The position numbers and the translations under genes are program-made. The notes below the pieces were generated by a model. The model did not search any database and was not told the DNA's origin. It worked only from the letters and a program-made list of their open reading frames with translations. 64,000 nt of DNA from Clostridia bacterium (GTDB taxonomy: Bacteria; Bacillota; Clostridia; Oscillospirales; Acutalibacteraceae): NCBI GenBank assembly GCA_017409475.1, contig JAFQSP010000003.1, positions 186,001 to 250,000 of the forward strand, written 5' to 3'. Positions 23,171-32,134 of the stretch are shown in pieces (the stretch's first letter is position 1; each line of letters opens with the position of its first letter).

Positions 23171-24004
23171 TTAAATGTCAAGTTTAGTTATTGTATATCC
23201 CTTGTTTCTACATTCGTCAATTACGTCAGAAAGTATTTCTGTGTTTGTTTTTGATACAGCGTGAAGAAGATAAATCGCGCCATCGTGAACAGAGCTGGTG
23301 ACCCTGTCGAACGCCTTACTTTTATCAGGTTGATTATTTACATCATAATCCTTGTAAGCGAAACTCCAAAGTATTGTTTTATAACCGAGATTTTTTGTAA
23401 CAGCAAGTGTTCGTTCGGAAAATTCGCCACGAGGAGGACGTATATATTTCATTTCGTAATTATAGTTTTCGAGCATATAATCATGGAGCTTTGTGATTTC
23501 AAGTTCACAATTTTCATCAGATAAATCGGGCATTGAAGGATGCGACCACGAATGATTCCCGATAATATGCCCCTCGCTAATCATTCTGTTAATCAATTCG
23601 TCATTTCCTTTAACATAGTCATATGTGACAAAGAAAACTGCCGACACCTTTTTATCCTTTAATACGTCAAGAATTTGAGCGGTATATCCGTTTTCATATC
23701 CCTCATCAAAGGTTAAATACATGCATTTTTCTTTTTCGCCTATAAAATAGGCATCGTATTTTCCATATAGATTGTTATATTCAATTGAACTTATCGGCTG
23801 ATTTTTATCATTTACATTATATCCTTGACCCCAGCATTTTTTATTGTTACTAAGATTAGATACATCAATTTCAGTGTTATTTTCCTCACTTGATACAGAC
23901 TTAATATTGTTACCGCCCACGTTTTTTGTTTCGGGTGAATTTGAGTTAGAAGAGCAGGATGTTATCATTAATATAGCGGTAAAAACTATAAATATTTTTT
24001 TCAT
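23171..24004 (-). CDS. PdaA-like peptidoglycan deacetylase lipoprotein
   Basis: A 277-residue NodB-fold enzyme. The lipobox is MITSC (Cys 17), then a polar linker. The catalytic part shows TFDEGYENGYT, NHSWSHPSMPDLS and RPPRGEFSERT, the variant motifs of delta-lactam-type deacetylases (PdaA), which in Bacillus act on muramic acid during spore cortex formation. The DEG in place of DDG supports that subgroup. The lipoprotein anchor suggests a cell-surface rather than strictly forespore form. Sporulation is therefore plausible but not proven. First gene of a two-deacetylase unit. Confidence 0.88.
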   Translation of the reverse strand: MKKIFIVFTAILMITSCSSNSNSPETKNVGGNNIKSVSSEENNTEIDVSNLSNNKKCWGQGYNVNDKNQPISSIEYNNLYGKYDAYFIGEKEKCMYLTFDEGYENGYTAQILDVLKDKKVSAVFFVTYDYVKGNDELINRMISEGHIIGNHSWSHPSMPDLSDENCELEITKLHDYMLENYNYEMKYIRPPRGEFSERTLAVTKNLGYKTILWSFAYKDYDVNNQPDKSKAFDRVTSSVHDGAIYLLHAVSKTNTEILSDVIDECRNKGYTITKLDI

Positions 24005-24102
24005 TTTATCATCTCCGCTATTATTTTTTTCAAAATTAAGCGTATGATAACAGTTAAAGATATGAAGGCTTGGAAAAATTAAACTGAAATTGAAACAAAA
24101 AC

Positions 24103-24131
24103 TTGACTGAAGACTATATATAGTGTATTAT
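24103..24131 (+). promoter_or_regulatory. Promoter of the topoisomerase pair
   Basis: -35 TTGACT (24103-24108), 17-bp spacer, extended -10 (TG then TATTAT at 24126-24131), about 46 bases before the first start. Confidence 0.75.
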
Positions 24132-24176
24132 TTATAATGTATACCCATAATATTTGAAAAATCGGAGAAATTTACA

Positions 24177-26162
24177 ATGGCCAAAAAGACCGCAGAATAC
24201 GGTAATGAAAGTATTCAATCATTAAAGGGCGCTGACCGAGTACGAAAGAGACCGGGAGTCATATTCGGCTCGGATGGAATCGACGGTTGCCAGCATTCAA
24301 TTTTTGAAATTATATCAAATTCTATCGACGAAGCACGTGAAGGTCACGGTAAAAAAATTATCGTAACACGTTATCTTGACCATTCGGTAGAGGTTGAGGA
24401 CTTCGGTCGAGGCATTCCCGTTGATTTTAATAAAAACGAGGGAAAAGAAAACTGGGAACTCGTTTTTTGCGAAATGTACGCAGGTGGAAAATATAATACT
24501 AATGACGGCGGAAGTTACGAGTTTTCGCTTGGTTTAAACGGACTTGGTCTTTGCTCAACTCAGTATGCATCCGAGTATATGGACGTCGAAATTAAGCGTG
24601 ATGGATATATTTACACTCTTCATTTTGAAGAGGGAGAAAATATCGGTGGACTTAAAAAAGAAAAATATGAAGGAAACCAAACCGGTTCAAAAATCAAATG
24701 GAAACCTGATATAAAGGTGTTTACCGATATCGACGTTTCGGTTGATTATTATAAAGAAATATTAAAGCGTCAGTCTGTAGTTAACCCTAATATTCTTTTT
24801 GTCCTTCGCGATCAGTATAGTGCTGCCGGATTTAAGACGACTGAATTTAAGTACGAAAACGGCATTTCCGATTATGTTGAAGAAACCGCTGACAATACTG
24901 CATTTACTTCAATTCAAACATGGTCAACCGAGCGCATGGGCCGTGATAGGGAGGACAAGCCTGAATACAAGGTTAAAATCGGCGTATCACTCTGCTTTTC
25001 AAAGACTAATACATTAAAGGAATACTATCATAATTCGAGCTTTTTGGAACACGGTGGCGCACCCGAAAAGGCGGTTAGAAGCGCATTTGTATCACAGATT
25101 GATGCTTATATCAAGCAATCTGGTAAATATACAAAGAACGAGAGTAAGATTACGTTCAGTGATATTGAAGAATGCTTGTTAATTGTTATTTCTTCATTTT
25201 CGACTCAGACATCTTACGAAAATCAGACTAAAAAATCGATTACAAATAAATTTATTCAGGAGGCGATGACCGATTTCCTCCGTCATCAGCTCGAAATTTA
25301 TTTTATCGAAAATAAAGCTGATGCCGATAAAATTGCCGAGCAGGTGCTTATTAATAAGAGAAGCCGTGAACGTTCGGAAAAAGAGCGACTCAATATTAAA
25401 AACACCCTGCAAACAAAGATGGATATGGCAAACCGTGTCCAAAAATTTGTCGATTGCAGAACAAAGGTTATTGATGAACGTGAACTCTTTATAGTTGAGG
25501 GTGATTCGGCTCTTGGTGCATGTAAACAGGCGCGAGACCCTGATTTTCAGGCTATAATGCCGGTAAGAGGTAAGATTCTAAACTGCCTAAAGGCTGAGTA
25601 TGATAAAATTTTCAAAAGCGAGATTATTACCGATTTGATAAAGGTTCTCGGCTGCGGTGTTGAGGTAAAAACAAAGTCTAATAAAAACCTTTCTAACTTT
25701 GATATTAATAATCTTCGCTGGAATAAAATCATTATTTGTACCGATGCTGACGTTGACGGATTCCAGATTAGAACACTCATTTTGACAATGATTTATCGCC
25801 TTGCACCGACACTTATAATGGAGGGAAAGGTCTTTATCGCCGAAACTCCGCTTTACGAAATTAACACTAAGAATAAGGTTTATTTCGCCTATGACGATAA
25901 GGAAAAGGCGCAAATTCTCGAAAAAATCGAGGGTGAGAAATATACCATTCAGCGTTCAAAGGGACTTGGCGAAAACCAGCCAGAGATGATGAACCTTACT
26001 ACTATGAACCCCGAAACACGCCGTCTTATCAAAATAATGCCCAGTGATGCAGAGGCGACAGCTGCGGTGTTTGATATGCTTCTCGGTGATAATTTGCAGG
26101 GAAGAAAAGAACACATTGCCGAAGTAGGTCATCTTTATGTTGACGACGCTGATTTAAGCTGA
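24177..26162 (+). CDS. Type IIA DNA topoisomerase subunit B (topoisomerase IV/gyrase-like, divergent)
   Basis: A 661-residue ATPase subunit. The GHKL ATP site is seen as FEIISNSIDEA, EDFGRGIPVD and a lid region reading GLNGLGLCSTQ where gyrase has a GLHGVGASV pattern. The transducer follows, with a QRSKGLGENQPE switch-Lys loop late in the protein, and the TOPRIM metal site as EGDSALGACKQARD and TDADVDG. Compared with GyrB/ParE, several motifs are altered, so this is an extra, divergent pair found in Clostridia rather than the main gyrase. The A subunit gene follows after 18 bp. Function: passing DNA duplexes through each other to unlink or relax chromosomes. Confidence 0.88.
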   Translation: MAKKTAEYGNESIQSLKGADRVRKRPGVIFGSDGIDGCQHSIFEIISNSIDEAREGHGKKIIVTRYLDHSVEVEDFGRGIPVDFNKNEGKENWELVFCEMYAGGKYNTNDGGSYEFSLGLNGLGLCSTQYASEYMDVEIKRDGYIYTLHFEEGENIGGLKKEKYEGNQTGSKIKWKPDIKVFTDIDVSVDYYKEILKRQSVVNPNILFVLRDQYSAAGFKTTEFKYENGISDYVEETADNTAFTSIQTWSTERMGRDREDKPEYKVKIGVSLCFSKTNTLKEYYHNSSFLEHGGAPEKAVRSAFVSQIDAYIKQSGKYTKNESKITFSDIEECLLIVISSFSTQTSYENQTKKSITNKFIQEAMTDFLRHQLEIYFIENKADADKIAEQVLINKRSRERSEKERLNIKNTLQTKMDMANRVQKFVDCRTKVIDERELFIVEGDSALGACKQARDPDFQAIMPVRGKILNCLKAEYDKIFKSEIITDLIKVLGCGVEVKTKSNKNLSNFDINNLRWNKIIICTDADVDGFQIRTLILTMIYRLAPTLIMEGKVFIAETPLYEINTKNKVYFAYDDKEKAQILEKIEGEKYTIQRSKGLGENQPEMMNLTTMNPETRRLIKIMPSDAEATAAVFDMLLGDNLQGRKEHIAEVGHLYVDDADLS

Positions 26163-26180
26163 TAAGGAGAAAAATTAATT

Positions 26181-28424
26181 ATGGCTCCTCGAAAAAAAGA
26201 GATTAAGAAAAATAATAATCCTGCCGTCGATAATGCATATATTGCCGGCGCAGGAACAGTAGTTAATCAGAATATTATTGATACTCTCGAAACCAACTAT
26301 ATGCCATATGCGATGAGCGTTATTATCTCGCGTGCTATTCCCGAAATTGACGGATTTAAGCCATCGCATAGAAAGTTACTTTATACCATGCACGGTATGG
26401 GGCTTATTAACGGTGCAAGAATTAAGAGCGCTAATATTGTCGGACGAACTATGCAGCTCAACCCGCATGGTGATGCCGCGATTTACGATACAATGGTACG
26501 TTTATCAATGGGTAATGAAGCGTTATTACACCCGTTTGTTGACTCAAAGGGAAATTTCGGTAAAGCGTATTCACGTGACATGATGTGTGCAGCTTCGCGA
26601 TATACCGAGGCTAAGTTAGCACCTATTGCAGCTGAATTGTTTAAGGACATTGACAAGGATACCGTCGATTTCGTCGATAACTATGATGCTACGATGAAGG
26701 AACCGACATTATTTCCCGTAACATTCCCAACTGTGCTTGTAAATGCTAATACAGGTATCGCTGTTGGTATGGCAAGTAATATATGCCCATTCAATTTAAC
26801 CGAAGTTTGCGAAACCGAAATTGCATATCTTCGTGATGAAAACTGTGTAATTTCAGATACATTAATTGCACCCGATTTTCCCGGTGGAGGAAGGCTCGTT
26901 TACAATAGGGAAGAGCTTGAAAAAATATATGCTACCGGTCGAGGCGGATTTAAAGTAAGAGCGGTTTATAATTATGATAAAGCACAGCGCTGCATTGATA
27001 TTACTCAAATTCCGCCTACAACTACTTGTGAGCAGATTATTGAAAAGATAGTTGACCTTTCGAAAGCGAAAAAAATTACCGAAATCAACGATATTCGCGA
27101 TGAAACCGGTCTCGGTGGATTAAAGATTACGATTGATATAAAGAATGGCGTAGACCCCGATAAATTAATGCAAAAGCTATTTAAATCAACCACTCTTGAA
27201 GATACATTTTCGGTTAATATGAACATTCTTATCGGTGGCTCTCCGAGAGTTCTCGGTATACGCGAGGTGCTTGAGGAATGGTCAGCCTTCCGTATGGAAT
27301 GTGTAAGAAGACGCGTATGTTTCGACCTTGATAAAGCAAAAAGTAAGCTGCATTTGTTAAAAGGTTTAGGAAAAATCCTTCTTGATATTGATAAGACAAT
27401 TAAAATTGTACGAGAAACCGAAGAGGATGCTGAGGTTGTCCCCAATCTTATGATCGGCTTTGGAATCGATAAGGAACAGGCAGAATATGTTGCTGATATC
27501 AAGTTGCGTCATCTTAATAAGGAGTATATTCTTAAAAGGCTTGAAGAAATCGAAGAGCTCGAAAAGAAGGTTGAGGAATACGAAGGCATTCTAAGCAGCA
27601 AGTCGAAGATTAAGAAGATTATTATTGATGAGCTTCAAGCAGTTGTTAAAAAGCATGGGCAACCCAGAAAGACAGAGATTTTTGTACCTGACGAAAGTGA
27701 AATATCGAATGAAGATTTCGACGCTCCTGCTGATTATCCTGTTACACTTTTCTTTACAAAGGGTGGATATTTTAAGAAAATTACTCCTCAATCCCTCCGA
27801 ATGAGCGGTGAACAGAAGCTTAAAGAAGGGGACGAAATCGCCCAAACTGTCGAAACCTCGAATACTGCACATTTGCTTTTCTTTACAAATCAGCATCAGG
27901 TTTATAAGTCGAGAGCTTCTGAGTTTGAGGACTCAAAGGCAAGTCTACTTGGCGATTTTGTAGCCGGAAAGCTCGAAATGGACCCCGAAGAATTACCTGT
28001 ATATATGGCTGTTTATAACGATTATAACGGCTATATGATTTTTGCCTTCGAAAACGGAAAGATTGCAAAGGTTGATATGTCCGCTTATGAGACGAAAACT
28101 AACCGTAAAAAGCTGATAAAAGCATATTGTAACAAATTCCCGCTTGCAGCCGCTCTTCATATTAATGAGGATGTTGAACTGTTGCTCAAGTCTTCAAACG
28201 GTCGTATGCTTCTTTTCCACACAGGAGTTATCGCGTCAAAGACGACAAAGGACACTCAGGGCGTTGCAGTTATGACCCAAAAGCGTTCACAGCGACTTGT
28301 CAGCATGGTTAAGTACGAAGAAAATATGCTTCAAAAGCCGCATCGTTATCGCTCACGTAGTCTTCCTGTCGCGGGGCAGCTGCTTTCCACCGAGGAAAAG
28401 GGCGAACAACTGACATTTGAATAA
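26181..28424 (+). CDS. Type IIA DNA topoisomerase subunit A (topoisomerase IV/gyrase-like, divergent)
   Basis: A 747-residue DNA-cutting subunit. The N-terminal winged-helix domain has YAMSVIISRAIPEIDGFKP and KPSHRKLLYTM; the active Tyr is in AASRYTEAKLAP. A tower and coiled-coil gate follow (about 330-490), then a C-terminal beta-propeller of roughly 240 residues without an obvious GyrA box, which points away from gyrase. It pairs with the B subunit just upstream, and an AAGGAG site precedes the ATG. The two should form an A2B2 enzyme. Confidence 0.9.
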   Translation: MAPRKKEIKKNNNPAVDNAYIAGAGTVVNQNIIDTLETNYMPYAMSVIISRAIPEIDGFKPSHRKLLYTMHGMGLINGARIKSANIVGRTMQLNPHGDAAIYDTMVRLSMGNEALLHPFVDSKGNFGKAYSRDMMCAASRYTEAKLAPIAAELFKDIDKDTVDFVDNYDATMKEPTLFPVTFPTVLVNANTGIAVGMASNICPFNLTEVCETEIAYLRDENCVISDTLIAPDFPGGGRLVYNREELEKIYATGRGGFKVRAVYNYDKAQRCIDITQIPPTTTCEQIIEKIVDLSKAKKITEINDIRDETGLGGLKITIDIKNGVDPDKLMQKLFKSTTLEDTFSVNMNILIGGSPRVLGIREVLEEWSAFRMECVRRRVCFDLDKAKSKLHLLKGLGKILLDIDKTIKIVRETEEDAEVVPNLMIGFGIDKEQAEYVADIKLRHLNKEYILKRLEEIEELEKKVEEYEGILSSKSKIKKIIIDELQAVVKKHGQPRKTEIFVPDESEISNEDFDAPADYPVTLFFTKGGYFKKITPQSLRMSGEQKLKEGDEIAQTVETSNTAHLLFFTNQHQVYKSRASEFEDSKASLLGDFVAGKLEMDPEELPVYMAVYNDYNGYMIFAFENGKIAKVDMSAYETKTNRKKLIKAYCNKFPLAAALHINEDVELLLKSSNGRMLLFHTGVIASKTTKDTQGVAVMTQKRSQRLVSMVKYEENMLQKPHRYRSRSLPVAGQLLSTEEKGEQLTFE

Positions 28425-28433
28425 ATACACAAA

Positions 28434-28461
28434 GGGACAGCACCTTGAAAAATGCTGTCCC
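28434..28461 (+). other. Hairpin after the topoisomerase genes
   Basis: Stem GGGACAGCA / TGCTGTCCC with a 10-base loop, 10 bases after the stop. No T tract follows, so it is either a weak terminator or an RNA-stabilising end. The rest of 28462-28587 is AT-rich with nothing recognised. Confidence 0.5.
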
Positions 28462-28587
28462 AATAAGGCAATTCCGGCGCAAACGCTTTTTAATAATCAT
28501 GCCGTTGCCTTGATAGTATTGTTTTCTGATTAATTTATTTTATTATTGCTAATTTATGTAAAAGTTTATAATTTTAATAATTAGTTA

Positions 28588-28617
28588 TTGACAAAGTTAT
28601 ATAATTAATGTGATAAT
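28588..28617 (+). promoter_or_regulatory. Promoter of rsmD-coaD
   Basis: -35 TTGACA (28588-28593), 18-bp spacer, -10 GATAAT (28612-28617), about 18 bases before the start codon, so the leader is very short. Confidence 0.65.
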
Positions 28618-28634
28618 GTTATAGAGGTAGTATT

Positions 28635-29183
28635 ATGCGTGTAATTACCGGTTTAGCAAGAGGAAGAAAACTTCGTACTCTTGACGGAAATGATGTAAGA
28701 CCGACCACCGATTTGGTAAAAGAATCGATATTCAGTATAATTCAATTTGATATTGATGGAAGAAGTGTACTTGACCTTTTTTCAGGTTGCGGTCAGCTCG
28801 GTATAGAAGCTGTGAGCCGAGGTGCAAAGGAAGCTGTTTTTGTTGATAAAAGCAAACAGTCTGCGACAGTAACCCTTGAAAATATTAAGTCTGTCGGTTT
28901 TGAAGATAAATGTAAGGTTTTTAATAAGGATTTTGCTACTTTTTTATCCGGTTGCGGTCAAAAGTTTGATATAATTTTTCTTGACCCGCCGTATTCGACC
29001 GGACTTTTAGCTGAAGCATTATCAAAGCTTGATAATGTTTTAAAGGATACATCGGTTGTTATATGCGAACATCCTTACGGAGAAAAGTTACCTGATTCGG
29101 TTGGCAATTTAGCATTTTACAGAAACTATAAATACGGAAAATTAGCCGTCACTGTTTATAAAAGAGGTGATATAGATGGATAA
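28635..29183 (+). CDS. rsmD: 16S rRNA (guanine-966 N2) methyltransferase RsmD
   Basis: A 182-residue class I SAM methyltransferase. The start MRVITGLARGRKLRTLDG and VRPTTDLVKESIF are typical of RsmD; the SAM loop is VLDLFSGCGQLGIEA and the catalytic motif IIFLDPPYS. It methylates G966 (E. coli numbering) of 16S rRNA in the 30S subunit. It overlaps coaD by 8 bp, an arrangement conserved in Firmicutes. GAGGTAG lies 5 bases before the start. Confidence 0.95.
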   Translation: MRVITGLARGRKLRTLDGNDVRPTTDLVKESIFSIIQFDIDGRSVLDLFSGCGQLGIEAVSRGAKEAVFVDKSKQSATVTLENIKSVGFEDKCKVFNKDFATFLSGCGQKFDIIFLDPPYSTGLLAEALSKLDNVLKDTSVVICEHPYGEKLPDSVGNLAFYRNYKYGKLAVTVYKRGDIDG

Positions 29184-29679
29184 AAAAATTGCGGTTTGTC
29201 CTGGTAGCTTTGACCCGATAACCGTAGGCCATCTTGATGTTATTATTCGAGCATCTCGTCTTTTCGACAGTGTTATTGTTGCCGTTATGTCAAACGATTC
29301 TAAAAAATGCAGCTTTTCGGTTGATGAACGCGTAAAAATGATTAATGATGTTATAAATGATTGCGGCCTCTCTAATGTTTCGGTCGATAGTTCAGATAAT
29401 CTTCTGGCCGATTACATGAAAGAAAAGGATGCTACCGTTATTGTAAAGGGTTTGCGCGCTGTTTCTGATTTCGAGTACGAATTTCAGATGGCGCTTACCA
29501 ATAAAAGACTCAACGCAGAGGCAGAGACAGTTTTTCTTACTTCAACGGGGGAGAATATGTTCCTCAGTTCAAGTGTAGTAAAGCTGATTGCCGCACGCAA
29601 TGGGGATATAAGCGGATTTGTACCCGCTATAATTCACGATTATATTAAAAAAAGACTTTCAAGAAAGGGAGATAACTAA
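29176..29679 (+). CDS. coaD: Phosphopantetheine adenylyltransferase
   Basis: A 167-residue enzyme of coenzyme A synthesis that joins AMP from ATP to 4'-phosphopantetheine. The nucleotidyltransferase motif PGSFDPITVGHLDVI (with TxGH) is near the N-terminus; KGLRAVSDFEYE and FLSSSVVKLIA are the other family blocks. Length is normal. It is translationally coupled to rsmD. Confidence 0.96.
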   Translation: MDKKIAVCPGSFDPITVGHLDVIIRASRLFDSVIVAVMSNDSKKCSFSVDERVKMINDVINDCGLSNVSVDSSDNLLADYMKEKDATVIVKGLRAVSDFEYEFQMALTNKRLNAEAETVFLTSTGENMFLSSSVVKLIAARNGDISGFVPAIIHDYIKKRLSRKGDN

Positions 29680-29680
29680 C

Positions 29681-30145
29681 ATGAATATGGAAGAATTGCT
29701 TGACCAGTTGGACGAAATGCTTGACAGATCGATGAAAATTCCGGGAGGAAAATCACTCATCAGCATCGAAAAGTTTCGTATTATAATTGATGACATTCGT
29801 CTCAACGTGCCGCAGGAAATTAAACAGGCACGTGGAATTGTTGCTGACAGAGCAGAAATTATTGCTAACGCAAAGAAAGAGGCAGAGGGAATTATCCACG
29901 CTGCCGAAGAAAGAGCTCGTGCTATGGTAGCTCAAGAAGAAATTACAAAGCTTGCTCAGCAGAAGGCTAACGAAACTGTTGCTCAGGCACAGGCTAAATC
30001 ACGCGAAATGCGTAAGGCTGCTCAGGACTTTGTCGAAGAAATTATGCGCAGAACCGACGAAAGTCTTTCTGCAAACCTCAGCGAAGTAAGAAAAACACGT
30101 CAGGCTCTCAAGCCCAGTGTACCTCCTGCTAACCGCGCTGAATAA
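29681..30145 (+). CDS. Coiled-coil protein, conserved downstream of coaD
   Basis: A 154-residue, mostly helical protein. Residues 50-135 are a long Ala/Glu/Arg-rich coiled coil (ARGIVADRAEIIANAKKEAE and onward) like the stalk subunits of ATPases, which is why relatives are often labelled ATPase. There is no nucleotide-binding motif. Small helical proteins of this type follow coaD in many Clostridia; the job is unknown, perhaps DivIVA-like scaffolding. AAAGGGAG supports the ATG at 29681. Confidence 0.7.
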   Translation: MNMEELLDQLDEMLDRSMKIPGGKSLISIEKFRIIIDDIRLNVPQEIKQARGIVADRAEIIANAKKEAEGIIHAAEERARAMVAQEEITKLAQQKANETVAQAQAKSREMRKAAQDFVEEIMRRTDESLSANLSEVRKTRQALKPSVPPANRAE

Positions 30146-30159
30146 TATTTTTTCTAATA

Positions 30160-30191
30160 TTAACAAGCCGTGATAACTCACGGCTTGTTAA
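30160..30191 (+). terminator. Terminator after the rsmD-coaD operon
   Basis: Stem TTAACAAGCCGTGA / TCACGGCTTGTTAA around TAAC, followed after eight bases by a T6 run. Confidence 0.7.
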
Positions 30192-30225
30192 GTGTATCTT
30201 TTTTATTTATGTATTGGAGTGAAAT

Positions 30226-32079
30226 TTGTTGCAGGATATTAGCAATTTATGTATGAACTGCATGATGGATAAAGGTGAAGAAGAAACCTGTTCAGCCTGC
30301 GGTTTCAATAACGCAACAGAAAATGAATCGGGATACATTCCGTTAAGAACTGAAATTAAAGAACGTTATATAATTGGCAACGTACTTGATTCAAATGACG
30401 AAGGTGTTACATATATCGGATGGGATAAAGAAAATGACTGTTCTGTTCGAGTACGTGAATTTTATCCTGAGAAAATTGCGTCACGCGATAAAGATGGCGT
30501 TAAATTGGTAGTCAATACCGATAATGACCTTTTATTTTCACAGTATCTTGGTGAATTTATTAATCTTGCAAGAAAGCTTGAGGAATGTACCGACCTTAAT
30601 AATATATTCAAGGTAACCGACGTATTTGAAGAAAACGGTACAGCATATCACGTAACAGAAAATGTGAAAACAATTACCTTGAGAGAGTTTTTGTTAAGAA
30701 ACGGCGGATTGCTCACTTGGGATCAGTTTAAGCCTCTTGTTTCGCCTGTAATCTCCGCCTTGTCAATATTACATTCAAAGGGTATAATTCACGGCGGAAT
30801 TTCACCTGAAACTCTTCATGTTGGTCGTGATGGCATAATTCGTGTAACAGGCTTCTGTGTCCAAAGCGTTAGGATGGAAAATTCCGACCTTCCTTCACAA
30901 CTATACCCGGGTTATGCAGCTATTGAGCAATATGGATACGATGGAAAATTTGGCACCTGGACCGATGTTTACAGCATAACAGCGGTTATATTCCGAGTGC
31001 TTGTAGGAAATCCGCCACCCGAAGCAACCGAGCGTGTTTCGAGCGATCATATGATTATTCCTGCAAAAATTGTCGAAACAATGCCGCAAAATTTGCTTAA
31101 TACCATGGCAAAGGGACTTGCCATTATGGCAAATGACCGAATTAAGTCAATGGACAAGCTTAAATCGGGCCTGTTTTCTCAAAATAACGGTGTAGTTGGT
31201 TCACCGACGATAGCTATTCAAGGAATTGGAAAGAAAACGGTATCGGAAGACAATCCTGAATTAATCGAGGATGATTTAGGCGAAGAAAGCAATAAAAAGT
31301 ATGTATTTATTGCACTTGGGCTTACATTGTTGATTCTTTTAATAGTTTTTTTCTTTATATGGAAATTAATCATTTCGCCCAATTTATCCGCAAATAATGA
31401 CAGCTCGTCAAAGGCTACCACATCGTCTGATATAACATCATCTCAAACAGTGTCTGATGATTTGCCTGATGGTGCTACAACCGTTGTTCCACAGTGTATT
31501 GGTAAAAAGCTTAGCGAAGTATTAAGCGATGTTGAAACTGCATTAACTCTTAAATTCGTTGTAATTGAAAAGAATTACAGTAACGAGTACGAGCGTAATA
31601 CCATTTTTTATCAGAGTATTGAAGCTGATACAACGGTTGACGAGGGAACAACTATCGAAATTAAAATTAGTTTAGGTCCAGAAATGATAAAGGTTCCTGT
31701 TGTGCGCAGCATGACCCTTGAGGACGCTAAGCTGACGCTTGTTTTTGCCGGATTCCAGCTTGATAATATTATTATCATGCAAAAGGATGACAACACCGTT
31801 GAAGACGGAAAGGTTGTAGGTACAGATATTGATAGCGGTATGACAGTTTCTGCTGACAGTACAATTATTATTTATCAGTGCAATAATCCTAATGGTACTA
31901 ACCACGGTGGAGGCAACAGCGGCGGAAATAATAACAATGGCGGCGGAACAAATAATTCGAGCAGCAACAGTTCAAATGTAAGCTCGGATAACAGTTCAAG
32001 CAAAGCTTCAAGTGAAGAATCTAATTCTTCTAATTCCTCAACTGAAGCAACAACCAGCACCGAATCCGGAGAAGGTTAA
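30226..32079 (+). CDS. Membrane pseudokinase with zinc ribbon and two PASTA domains
   Basis: A 617-residue protein built like PASTA Ser/Thr kinases but with a dead catalytic core. Cys 9, 12, 22 and 25 form a small zinc ribbon. The kinase-like domain covers about 48-315. The ATP-binding Lys is Arg 77 (VRVREFYP), HRD is HGG (189-191), the following Asn is Thr 196, and DFG is GFC (209-211). A membrane segment at 359-382 leads outside to two PASTA repeats (about 418-483 and 484-553) and a Gly/Asn/Ser tail. PASTA domains sense peptidoglycan fragments or lipid II. It may be a receptor that recruits partners instead of phosphorylating them. The TTG start has GGAG six bases upstream. Confidence 0.85.
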   Translation: MLQDISNLCMNCMMDKGEEETCSACGFNNATENESGYIPLRTEIKERYIIGNVLDSNDEGVTYIGWDKENDCSVRVREFYPEKIASRDKDGVKLVVNTDNDLLFSQYLGEFINLARKLEECTDLNNIFKVTDVFEENGTAYHVTENVKTITLREFLLRNGGLLTWDQFKPLVSPVISALSILHSKGIIHGGISPETLHVGRDGIIRVTGFCVQSVRMENSDLPSQLYPGYAAIEQYGYDGKFGTWTDVYSITAVIFRVLVGNPPPEATERVSSDHMIIPAKIVETMPQNLLNTMAKGLAIMANDRIKSMDKLKSGLFSQNNGVVGSPTIAIQGIGKKTVSEDNPELIEDDLGEESNKKYVFIALGLTLLILLIVFFFIWKLIISPNLSANNDSSSKATTSSDITSSQTVSDDLPDGATTVVPQCIGKKLSEVLSDVETALTLKFVVIEKNYSNEYERNTIFYQSIEADTTVDEGTTIEIKISLGPEMIKVPVVRSMTLEDAKLTLVFAGFQLDNIIIMQKDDNTVEDGKVVGTDIDSGMTVSADSTIIIYQCNNPNGTNHGGGNSGGNNNNGGGTNNSSSNSSNVSSDNSSSKASSEESNSSNSSTEATTSTESGEG

Positions 32080-32094
32080 ATAGATTAGTATAAT

Positions 32095-32128
32095 AAAAAA
32101 AGACGCCTTATGTAAGGCGTCTTTTTTT
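32095..32128. terminator. Bidirectional terminator between the pseudokinase and glyS
   Basis: Stem AGACGCCTTA / TAAGGCGTCT around TG, with A6 and T7 tracts, between converging genes. Confidence 0.93.
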
Positions 32129-32134
32129 ATTAGA

